This document shows positions 57,349-64,000 of a stretch of DNA of 64,000 nt, one piece after another. The stretch's first letter is position 1, and each line of letters starts with the position of its first letter. The notes beneath the pieces are model-generated. The model saw nothing but the letters and a program-made list of their open reading frames with translations, ran no database searches and was not told where the DNA came from. Source of the DNA: Glaciimonas sp. PCH181 (GTDB lineage Bacteria > Pseudomonadota > Gammaproteobacteria > Burkholderiales > Burkholderiaceae_D); the NCBI RefSeq assembly GCF_003056055.1, contig NZ_PYFP01000002.1, positions 1,302,001 through 1,366,000 of the forward strand, read 5' to 3'. Position numbers and translations under genes: made by a program.

Positions 57349-58584
57349 TTATAGCTGCTCTGCCGCCATCAAACGATGATGCTCCGGACGCGCAATATAG
57401 CGATGCAACACTAAAGCGCCGACGCCGCACAAAGTCATGACCGTCATCAATGGCAGCGCGGTGCCGTCGTGCCACAGACTCATGCTGACGCCGGCAAGAA
57501 TGCCCAGCGAAAACTGCAACGTTCCCATCAACGCCGATGCAGTGCCGGCCTGACGGCCTTGTTGCGACAAGGCAATCGCAGACGCGTTCGGGCTGATAAA
57601 TCCGTAACAGGCGAGAAATCCAAAGAAGCCGACTAACAGTAATGGCAGGCTATTCACGCCTGCTGCGACTAACAACGTGATGCCGAGCATCAAGCCTGCT
57701 GGCAGCCAGAGTGCACGGCCAAGAATGGCGTCAGGCGATAGCTTTCCAACCAGGCGTGCGTTGATTTGCGAGGCAGCAATCAGACCAAAAGCGTTCGTGC
57801 CGAATACCCAGCCGAAATTTTCCGGCTTGATGCCGTGCAACTCAATGAGGACAAAGGGCGAGCCGGTAATATAGGCAAACATCCCGGCCTGCAACAGACC
57901 GCCGCACAACGTATAAGCCACAAACTGGCGATCTAGCATTAAGCCGCCGTATTGTTTTAGTACCCGTCCCAAATGCAGGGGCGCAGTATGTTGGCGGTCC
58001 AGCGTTTCTTTCATGGTTGTATGGATGGCGATCAGACACACCAATCCGAACACGGCAAGGCCACCGAAAATAACCCGCCAGCCCCACAGCGCCAGCACGC
58101 CGCCGCCTATCAACGGTGCCAGAATCGGCGCGATTCCCATCACCAGCATCAACAACGAAAATGCTTTGGCCGAGCCTGCTGCGCCCATTCGATCCCGGAT
58201 CACCGCACGCCCGACGACCATCCCGGCGCAACCGCCCAGGCCTTGCATGAAACGCGCAAAGATCAACGTCGTTACGTCAGGCGCAAACAGGCAGGCAATC
58301 GAGGCCAGCGTATATAAACCTAATCCAAAGTACAACGGCGGCTTACGGCCAAAATGATCGCTTAGCGGACCATAGAACATCTGACCAACCGCGAGTCCCA
58401 CTAAAAAACTGGCTAGCGTGAGTTGCACCAGATTACTACCGACGCCGAAATCTTTTGCAATAGTCGGGAAACTTGGCAGGTACATGTCAATCGAAAGAGA
58501 GCCGATTGCAGTCAGTGCGCCAAGTAAAATAAGCCAGCCCGGTAACAGTCTTTCTGGTGCTGCGGTGACATCGTTGTTTGTCAT
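57349..58584 (-). CDS. Bcr/CflA-family MFS drug efflux transporter
   Basis: A 411-residue inner-membrane protein with twelve helices. SIDMYLPSFPTIAKDFG in helix 1 and FYGPLSDHFGRKPPLYFGLGLYTLASIACLFAP in the loop after helix 2 identify the Bcr/CflA group. MQGLGGCAGMVVGRAVIRDR is the helix 4-5 region. Known members export bicyclomycin, sulfonamides or other compounds, driven by protons. It is a single gene. Confidence 0.93.
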   Translation of the reverse strand: MTNNDVTAAPERLLPGWLILLGALTAIGSLSIDMYLPSFPTIAKDFGVGSNLVQLTLASFLVGLAVGQMFYGPLSDHFGRKPPLYFGLGLYTLASIACLFAPDVTTLIFARFMQGLGGCAGMVVGRAVIRDRMGAAGSAKAFSLLMLVMGIAPILAPLIGGGVLALWGWRVIFGGLAVFGLVCLIAIHTTMKETLDRQHTAPLHLGRVLKQYGGLMLDRQFVAYTLCGGLLQAGMFAYITGSPFVLIELHGIKPENFGWVFGTNAFGLIAASQINARLVGKLSPDAILGRALWLPAGLMLGITLLVAAGVNSLPLLLVGFFGFLACYGFISPNASAIALSQQGRQAGTASALMGTLQFSLGILAGVSMSLWHDGTALPLMTVMTLCGVGALVLHRYIARPEHHRLMAAEQL

Positions 58585-59246
58585 TAAATGCTTTTAAAGT
58601 GTGCGAAGAATGTGTTTCTGGTTGCGGCGTATCTTTGATTGATGGCCGTGTCCAATGATTGTATTGATGCGTGTATTAGTGCGTGTATTAATGCGAACTC
58701 GCGATAAAGGTGGCCGACGGTAGCGGACGTTGCCGAGAAAATACGGAGGCTTCGCTGCATCGGGGTTGGCGCGGATTGAACAAGATTGCCTTGCGTCCAG
58801 CGCAGTATTCCAGACCACGACGGGCGGCAATCTTGTGACATCTGTTGTCCTTTATTGCCACACGCGTGACGCGACATTTTATCGTATTCGCTGATTTTTT
58901 GCCGACAGGGAAATGTTGTAACGGCCTGGCCGCGTGGCACACAATTGAAAACATGCGCGTCAGCAATCATGCAATTGGCATAGGGCAAGTGGACTAAAAA
59001 TAGAGATGACAAGTGGTGCAGAAAAGTTAACAATAATAGAATAATTCCTATTATTATCAAGACGTTGTGTTGCGCTAGCGTCGTTCGTTGAATGTTGTGG
59101 ATTTCCGCAAAATCGCCTCGGTGTTGTCATGCCATCCGCTTCGACGGTCTTAACCATTCGTTCACACTCTGGCGGCAGGATGGGCAAATCTATGCAGAAA
59201 CAATTTTTGCGTCAGTCCCTTTACTCACCTCAGATAAACCATTCCA
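58585..59246. other. Divergent intergenic region with repeats, before the c-di-GMP gene
   Basis: About 660 bp without a convincing gene; a minus-strand open frame over 58584-59060 reads as low-quality protein. It contains a triple 12-bp repeat (58660-58695) and an inverted repeat AATAATAG/CTATTATT at 59032-59055 in very AT-rich DNA, a plausible promoter or operator zone. Confidence 0.45.
58660..58695. repeat. Three tandem copies of a 12-bp unit
   Basis: The units are TGTATTGATGCG, TGTATTAGTGCG and TGTATTAATGCG, identical except at two middle positions. It lies about 75 bp upstream of the Bcr-type transporter start. Confidence 0.8.
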
Positions 59247-61310
59247 ATGAACGGCATCGTTATTCCTGCCCTGTCACTTTTGTCCTTCGCTGTTGCAGTG
59301 GCTGCTTCGTATGTTGCGTTGATGTTGGTGGGGCGCGTCAGTCGCGGGCGCCCCAATCTTGCCTGGATAATTGGCGGCGGTATCGCAATGGGAACCGGCA
59401 TGTGGGCCATGCAGGTTATCGGCATGCTAGGATTTTATTTGCCCATCCCAGTGACCGTCGGGATTGAAAAAATATTCCTGTCATGGTGCGTGGCAATCAT
59501 TACTTCGGGCTTCGCATTATTTTTGATCAAGGGCACTCGACTGGGCCGCCATCGCCTGGTATTTTGTGGCGTTATTATCGGCCTCGGCATTGCTGAAATG
59601 TATTTTTTGGGGGTGGCCGCCATCGAAGGTGCGCCAAGGTTAAGTTACGATTCGGCGCTATTCACTGTAGCGGTTGCAGTGGCGATCGTGGGGGCGATTG
59701 TTGTCTTGTCGCTGGCGTTTCGGTTGCGTGGCGGCGATGCGTGGCATACCAATCTGACTGGTCTTGCAGCAGCGATCATGATGGCGCTGGCAATCATGGG
59801 GATGCAGACCACCTGGATGGCTGCAGCACGATTTTCGACGCCATCTCTGGGCGCTTTTAATAATGGCCTGGACCATAACTGGCTGGTGTATTCGGTCGCT
59901 GGTTTTATATTGGTGATACTGGCGTTTGTCATGCTGCTGTCGTTTATCGATATCCGCAGTCGCCGTCATGCAGACGCGCTCCGAGCATCGCTTAAATCGG
60001 TCCATTCCAAACTCGCCTATCTGGGCACGCACGATGCCTTGACCAGTTTGCCGAATCGTTCATTGCTCAATGAAAAAATTGCCGAATCGATGGCCGAAGC
60101 CGATGCTGGGGCGACGCGATTTGCGATTCTGCACATCAACATCGATCGCCTGAAGACCGTCAACGAGGCCCTCGGACGCACCGCTGGCGATCAGGTGCTG
60201 AATGCGTTTGTATTGCGCATCCGGCAAACGCTGCGACCGCGCGATATGTTGGCGCGTCTCAGCGGAGATGATTTTGTCGTTTTGTCAGACGTTGCGCAAA
60301 CTGCCGACGCCGGGCGCATCGCTGCCAACCTTATTGAATTGTTGGGGCGCCCCCTGCATGTGCCGTCGCACGAAGTGCACGTCACGGTCTCGATTGGTAT
60401 CAGCGTATATCCCAATGATGGCGATACGGCCGAAGCATTGCTGGCCAGTGCCGATATAGCGATGTCTTACGTCAAGCAGCATGGACGGAATAACTACCAT
60501 TTTTTCACCTCCGAAATGCACGCACGTAATCGTGATCGGGTGGATTTGGAAAGCGGTCTGCGTCCGGCCTTGTTAAAAAATGAATTCCGCATGTTTTATC
60601 AACCCAAGGTCGATATCGCATCGGGGAAAATTGTCGGCGTAGAGGCGCTGCTGCGCTGGCAGCATCCCGAATATGGCTTGGTCTCGCCATCCAGATTTAT
60701 CCCTCTGGCAGAAGAAAGCGGCCTGATCGTGGCGCTGGGCGATTGGGTCATGGAAGCGGCGTGTCAGCAAAGTCGGCAATGGCAGGAGTTGGGACTAACC
60801 CAAGGCTTAATTCCGCTATCAATCTCGGTCAATCTTTCTGCGCATCAGTTTTTACAACGCGATCTGGTCGAGAGCACGCAGGCAATGCTAGTCCGGCACG
60901 GCATTCCGGCAGCGGGGCTGATACTCGAATTGACAGAAGGATCGCTGATGGGGAATCCAGAAAACGCGATTGATATATTGCGCGAATTGACGCGACGCGG
61001 CGTGCGGGTCTCGATTGATGATTTTGGCACCGGCTATTCCAGCTTAAGTTATTTGCGTCGTTTTCCGTTAAGCGAAATTAAGATAGATCGTTCTTTTGTG
61101 CAGTCGCTGGAAACCAATCAGGAAGACCGTGCCATCGTGCGCGCCATCGTGACGTTAGCGCATAGTTTACAGTTGACGGTCGTCGCGGAAGGCGTCGCCA
61201 AGGTTGAACAGTTGCGGTTTTTGCGGCAAATTGGATGCGATCAGTATCAGGGTTTTTTGTTTAGCGAACCGGTCCCCGCCGACGTGATGACGGACATGTT
61301 GCGCGCCTAG
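59247..61310 (+). CDS. MHYT-GGDEF-EAL signalling protein with degenerate sensor and cyclase motifs
   Basis: A 687-residue inner-membrane protein acting on c-di-GMP. Residues 1-235 hold seven hydrophobic helices with the MHYT layout, but the metal-binding His is replaced in each motif: M55-Q56-V-I, M118-Y119-F-L and M186-Q187-T-T. The GGDEF domain (about 257-425) has SGDDF at 339-343 instead of GGDEF, with a preceding RPRD that could be an inhibitory product site. The EAL domain (about 437-687) looks intact: EALLRW from 466, ELTEG, DDFGTGYSS at 591 and KIDRSFV. It is therefore most likely a phosphodiesterase with an altered sensor. Confidence 0.9.
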   Translation: MNGIVIPALSLLSFAVAVAASYVALMLVGRVSRGRPNLAWIIGGGIAMGTGMWAMQVIGMLGFYLPIPVTVGIEKIFLSWCVAIITSGFALFLIKGTRLGRHRLVFCGVIIGLGIAEMYFLGVAAIEGAPRLSYDSALFTVAVAVAIVGAIVVLSLAFRLRGGDAWHTNLTGLAAAIMMALAIMGMQTTWMAAARFSTPSLGAFNNGLDHNWLVYSVAGFILVILAFVMLLSFIDIRSRRHADALRASLKSVHSKLAYLGTHDALTSLPNRSLLNEKIAESMAEADAGATRFAILHINIDRLKTVNEALGRTAGDQVLNAFVLRIRQTLRPRDMLARLSGDDFVVLSDVAQTADAGRIAANLIELLGRPLHVPSHEVHVTVSIGISVYPNDGDTAEALLASADIAMSYVKQHGRNNYHFFTSEMHARNRDRVDLESGLRPALLKNEFRMFYQPKVDIASGKIVGVEALLRWQHPEYGLVSPSRFIPLAEESGLIVALGDWVMEAACQQSRQWQELGLTQGLIPLSISVNLSAHQFLQRDLVESTQAMLVRHGIPAAGLILELTEGSLMGNPENAIDILRELTRRGVRVSIDDFGTGYSSLSYLRRFPLSEIKIDRSFVQSLETNQEDRAIVRAIVTLAHSLQLTVVAEGVAKVEQLRFLRQIGCDQYQGFLFSEPVPADVMTDMLRA

Positions 61311-61522
61311 CGGCCACTCAGATATAAGTAAATCCCCTAAGTTTTAAGGCTAGTCGCGCGCGCGATAGCTATTTTTTGGACGCATTTTCGCCGCTCGTAC
61401 AAGATAATTCTTCTGACGAATGGTATGCGTTTGTGAGGTTTATTTTTGCGCTAAATCTTCGGATTTTCCACATCGTGGGCGCGCGGGATACGACATTAAA
61501 TTATCTTGAAGCTGTACGCGGT

Positions 61523-61711
61523 TTACTCAGTGTCAGAGTCATCTGATTTCGGCGTAACCTCAATCACAAGCGGGTCTTTTCCGCCTTCAAGACGCGCCAC
61601 AATTTCACCATTCAGACTGCGAAAATTTTGACTCGCTTTGTTCTTCAGCCATGCCTTCAAATCGTCAGGCATACGTACTTGAATCGAGGTGGTTTTTTTA
61701 CTATGTTCCAA
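61523..61711 (-). CDS. Arc-like ribbon-helix-helix protein
   Basis: 62 residues. KKTTSIQVRMPDDLKAWLKNKASQNFRSLNGEIVARLEG is an Arc-type RHH DNA-binding domain: one beta strand (TSIQVRMP) and two helices with the NGEIV turn. The C-terminal tail is acidic. The start is TTG with GGGAG eight bases upstream. It diverges from a second RHH gene across an operator cluster, suggesting phage- or plasmid-type mutual repression. No toxin gene is adjacent. Confidence 0.85.
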   Translation of the reverse strand: MEHSKKTTSIQVRMPDDLKAWLKNKASQNFRSLNGEIVARLEGGKDPLVIEVTPKSDDSDTE

Positions 61712-61727
61712 AATTAACTCCCTTATT

Positions 61728-61800
61728 TAGACACTAGATTAATGTCTGTGTGAACTATAATTGACACTAAAATAGTGTCAATACTTTTGGACACCGGTGT
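61728..61800. promoter_or_regulatory. Cluster of GACAC operators between divergent RHH genes
   Basis: Three sites are visible. AGACA/TGTCT spans 61729-61747. A perfect inverted repeat at 61761-61781 has TTGACACTA and TAGTGTCAA arms around AAA. ACACCGGTGT (61791-61800) is self-complementary and preceded by GG. All share GACAC, so one or both RHH proteins probably bind here. TTGACA at 61761 may also be a -35 box. Confidence 0.75.
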
Positions 61801-61814
61801 GGTGTAATCAGCCA

Positions 61815-62114
61815 ATGGAAGAAGAAGAACCCTTCAAAAGAATTACGCTGAGAATCCCCAACGCGCTTCATGCGAAGCTTCAAACGTCGGCCGTCCTTGC
61901 GACTCATTCACAAAATGCAGAAATCATTGCGCGGTTGACGCAAACCTATGAGGACGCGCGCCCCACCAGGTTAAGTAACCCTGATGATTTTCCTGTCGGA
62001 GAATTGATTCAAGAATTGATCGAGCGGTACGGACCTGAACGGATCTGTATACGCATCGGCAATCCAGAGATAGAAGATACTTTAAAGGCAGTGGATGTAA
62101 AACCGCATCCATGA
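61815..62114 (+). CDS. Arc-like ribbon-helix-helix protein, longer form
   Basis: 99 residues from the ATG of MEEEEPFKRITLRIPNALHAKL; a GTG 18 bases upstream would place the start inside the operator and is less likely. The Arc domain is RITLRIPNALHAKLQTSAVLATHSQNAEIIARLTQTYE. A C-terminal extension (PVGELIQELIERYGPERICIRIGNPEIEDTL) may mediate oligomerisation. It is the divergent partner of 61523-61711. Confidence 0.83.
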   Translation: MEEEEPFKRITLRIPNALHAKLQTSAVLATHSQNAEIIARLTQTYEDARPTRLSNPDDFPVGELIQELIERYGPERICIRIGNPEIEDTLKAVDVKPHP

Positions 62115-62301
62115 CTTTCATAACCATACCAAGATGGTAAAAAAGGCGATTACGTCTAGCTAATACTGCATGCGCGCAGCTGTGCCTTTTCTATTCACAC
62201 GCGGTGCACGACAAATTTCTACAGTAAATTTTTTCGCTGACTTTTCAGTGTAAACGGCCATGAACATTGCAAGTTGCTTTGTTCCTGGTATGTGTGTGTA
62301 T

Positions 62302-62318
62302 CGTTGTTTTTAACAACG
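62302..62318. promoter_or_regulatory. Inverted repeat upstream of the XRE gene
   Basis: CGTTGTT and AACAACG flank TTT, 84 bp before the XRE start. It is a plausible operator for autoregulation by that protein, in a 287-bp gap with no other recognised feature. Confidence 0.45.
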
Positions 62319-62401
62319 CCTGCATGTGAACTGACGGTAATAAGTATGGGTAGAAATATTTACTCTGTCAACAATGTTTGGGCGATTAAATTGGGTAATT
62401 T

Positions 62402-62995
62402 ATGAGTATAGGTGAAAGACTTAAGGATGAACGCGAACGGCTGAAAATGAGCCAGACGAAATTGGGAAAGCTTGGCGGCGTTGTAAAGAAAACGCAATTT
62501 AGTTATGAACAGGGTAAGACCTATCCTCATGCTAAATACCTGGCTGCAATTGCCGATGAGGGTATCGACATTCTCTACATTGTCATCGGAGGAAAGGAAA
62601 TCGCGCTACGTACCATCATCGTTTCGGACGGCAGCCATTCATCAGAACGTTTAGCTTTAGGCACTCAGCAAAATTATCGCAGCGTGCATGAAAATATGCA
62701 TGCGCATCCCAAGGCAAATCAGGAGGGCACAAGCGGGATTTACGCAGCTAATACAGTGTCTGTTCCGAGCATAAAAAATAGTCCGAATCTTGCACCTTAT
62801 TCTGTGATCGACTGGCCGCAATTAAGGCAAGTTCTGGCTGGCATGGAGGCATTTCTTGAAGACCAGCATTTGACTTTGAAGCCCGATAAGAAAGCCAGTT
62901 TGATCCTGATTTTATATGCCCGATTTTCGGAAGATAGAAACGTCGATAATGCCCGATTTAACGATTTTATAAAGGCCGCGATGGCCACTTTATAA
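62402..62995 (+). CDS. XRE-type helix-turn-helix regulator, phage-like
   Basis: 197 residues. The N-terminal HTH (about 3-60) reads IGERLKDERERLKMSQTKLGKLGGVVKKTQFSYEQGKTYPHAKYLAAIADEGIDILYIVIG. This form occurs in regulators from phages and their remnants. The rest is a linker and a helical C-terminus (VLAGMEAFLEDQHLTLKPDKKASLILILYARF). No peptidase Ser/Lys pair of LexA-type repressors is visible. A clear terminator follows. Together with the RHH pair it suggests a mobile-element remnant. Confidence 0.83.
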   Translation: MSIGERLKDERERLKMSQTKLGKLGGVVKKTQFSYEQGKTYPHAKYLAAIADEGIDILYIVIGGKEIALRTIIVSDGSHSSERLALGTQQNYRSVHENMHAHPKANQEGTSGIYAANTVSVPSIKNSPNLAPYSVIDWPQLRQVLAGMEAFLEDQHLTLKPDKKASLILILYARFSEDRNVDNARFNDFIKAAMATL

Positions 62996-63025
62996 CGTAA
63001 TCTTTACTGTTTTTTTGGTTCCATT

Positions 63026-63069
63026 AACCGCCATGCCCTTTAATTAAGGAAGCTTTTGGCGGTTTTTTT
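63026..63069 (+). terminator. Rho-independent terminator after the XRE gene
   Basis: AACCGCCA (63026-63033) pairs with TGGCGGTT (63057-63064), with CCTT/AAGG inside, followed by seven T. Confidence 0.88.
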
Positions 63070-63396
63070 CGTCCGGTTTTTACGTTTGAAGCGGCCAATA
63101 TAGGAATAATACTTATGCCAGACTATTTCCAATACTGGGATATTACTTAGATCGGACGAATACTTATAAAAGTTTATGACCGATATAAGGAGATTACTTA
63201 TATACGGCTATCAATTTTTAAACACAAATTTAAATTTATTTCAGTATTGAAATAATTCAAGGACTTCATATAATCAAATATTACTATTTCGTATCATAAA
63301 ATTTTTAACGATTTAAGAATATGCCATTTTCCCGATATATTTAAACAAATGAGGTTTAATTGTGTATTCATTCACTGTAATGAATCAGAGACCCAA
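63070..63396. repeat. AT-rich stretch with four phased TACTTA words
   Basis: No gene was found in about 330 bp. TACTTA occurs at 63110, 63144, 63161 and 63195, spaced 34, 17 and 34 bp, in related contexts such as GATATTACTTA and GAGATTACTTA. The remainder is very AT-rich. Confidence 0.6.
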
Positions 63397-63641
63397 ATGA
63401 AAAAATATGCTTAGCGTTATGTTTATGCTTATCCGCTTTTGTTTTTGCGGCACCCGGGAATTATGTAAATTACAGTTGCGCGGCCCTCCAAGAAATAGGT
63501 GTTGCAGAGAAGGTCATGAGTTTCTCACTTTCGCCAGGGGAATTTGACAATAAGCTGGCACAAGATGCATCCGTCGCGCAGGCGTTATTGCAAGGCCATG
63601 CCTCAACACCGCAGTTTTGGATTTGTAGGATAGTTGATTAG
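63397..63641 (+). pseudogene. Small secreted-protein gene broken (or phase-shifted) in an A6 run
   Basis: From ATG at 63397 the frame stops after five codons (MKKYA). With one more A in the six-A run, the frame would encode about 81 residues: a clean signal peptide MKKICLALCLCLSAFVFAAPG, then a small domain with SCAALQEIGVAEKVMSFSLSPGEFDNKL and a C-terminal FWICRIVD. I do not recognise the family. It may be a pseudogene, a phase-variable gene, a case of transcriptional slippage, or a sequencing error. A terminator follows at 63726. Confidence 0.55.
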
Positions 63642-63725
63642 TGGAGGGTAAGTCTGATAAAGACGCCTTATTTGTCGACGCGGTTTGGTTGACAATTGTG
63701 CGGAATTTCGATGCGTCCCACTCCC

Positions 63726-63754
63726 TGGCGCACCCCTGAAATGCGCCATTTTTT
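63726..63754 (+). terminator. Rho-independent terminator
   Basis: TGGCGCA and TGCGCCA form a 7-bp stem around a 9-base loop, followed by six T. It lies about 85 bp after the small broken gene and before the riboswitch, separating the two units. Confidence 0.82.
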
Positions 63755-63852
63755 GCTGTCTCGTCAAACGTAATTCTGCAGAAAACTACCAACGCAATCA
63801 CGCTTCGGCTTGCAACTTAATATGCCGCAAACTATACTCCGCCAGTAATATT

Positions 63853-64000
63853 AGCTTTAGGTGTTTTGCGCACAGTCGTGCGTAAAATTAAACGGGAAGT
63901 CGGTGCATGTTTTAACAGTATTCCGACGCTGCCCCCGCAACGGTAAACGCGTAAAAAGTTTGCAGTACGTCACTGTGCAATGCATGGGAAGGCGCTAACT
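63853..64000 (+). ncRNA. Cobalamin (B12) riboswitch, cut by window end
   Basis: The conserved core is unmistakable: AAACGGGAAGTCGGTG from about 63890, then ATTCCGACGCTGCCCCCGC, AACGGTAA, and the 3' box ATGGGAAGGCG near the window end. It folds into the adenosylcobalamin-type aptamer, which turns off downstream expression when B12 is present. The regulated gene lies beyond the window on the + strand, probably a B12 transport or synthesis gene such as btuB or a cob/cbi operon. The 5' boundary is approximate. Confidence 0.95.

Noticed and set aside
58584..59060. 158-codon minus-strand open frame in the gap before the c-di-GMP gene
   Set aside because: The translation is compositionally odd with no family features, and the region has repeats and AT-rich promoter-like DNA. 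I treat it as non-coding.
63514..63801. 95-codon minus-strand open frame near the window end
   Set aside because: It runs through a clear plus-strand terminator and opposite a better plus-strand reading with a signal peptide.
1..64000. CRISPR array, insertion sequence, rRNA or tRNA genes
   Set aside because: No regularly spaced identical repeats, transposase frames or tRNA/rRNA-like sequences were found by reading; a tRNAscan or ISfinder run would settle this.

Overview
The window looks like a chromosomal segment of a betaproteobacterium of the order Burkholderiales, probably Oxalobacteraceae (Collimonas/Herminiimonas/Glaciimonas-like). This rests on gene content and protein character (ArgS-SPOR-DsbA order, a MerR-type LiuR with a leucine catabolic locus, AceK, a LysE/ArgP pair) and moderate GC. 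No database was consulted. Most of the window is ordinary core and metabolic genome. There is a small accessory patch at about 61.5-63.8 kb. I saw no rRNA, tRNA, insertion sequence or CRISPR array.

Layout. 0-4 kb: the 3' part of argS, a SPOR-domain protein, dsbA and a short-chain dehydrogenase. 4.2-7.4 kb (minus strand): an amino-acid permease, an ABM monooxygenase-like protein and an MBL-fold hydrolase. 7.8-13.1 kb: a LysR regulator followed by leuC, leuD and a single-chain fused hydro-lyase with the LeuD-like domain first. 13.5-36 kb: a very extended leucine/isovalerate degradation locus, liuR-liuA...liuB...liuC...liuD...liuE. It is interrupted by a PLP-dependent dehydratase, aceK, a thiolase, an isomerase, an acyl-CoA ligase, and a complete P450-bioF-bioA-bioD-bioB biotin cluster. 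The logic is coherent: leucine breakdown gives acetyl-CoA and acetoacetate, AceK controls the glyoxylate branch, and the biotin genes make the cofactor of the LiuB/LiuD carboxylase. 36-47.8 kb: small proteins, an MBL hydrolase, an unrecognised membrane-like protein, an alanine/glycine symporter, a nitronate monooxygenase, a META lipoprotein, an MFS transporter, hisC and mscS. 47.9-58.6 kb: a second unrecognised protein, asparaginase, lysE/argP, a LysR, EamA transporters, ettA and a Bcr-type efflux pump. 59.2-61.3 kb: an MHYT-GGDEF-EAL protein with degenerate sensor and cyclase motifs. 61.5-63.8 kb: two divergent ribbon-helix-helix repressor genes around a GACAC operator cluster, an XRE regulator, and a frameshifted small secreted-protein gene. 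The window ends inside a cobalamin riboswitch.

The most unusual signal is a 122-bp repeat present twice (24341-24462 and 34803-34924, ungapped, 100/122 identical). Each copy sits exactly where strand composition flips. About 0.7-1 kb upstream the + strand, including coding sequence, becomes strongly G+T-rich. About 1.1-1.4 kb downstream it is strongly A+C-rich. The asymmetry crosses gene boundaries and reaches into protein composition. It has the polarity expected if 3' single strands on both sides of a recurrently broken or fork-terminating site were exposed to transition mutagenesis. I do not recognise this element.
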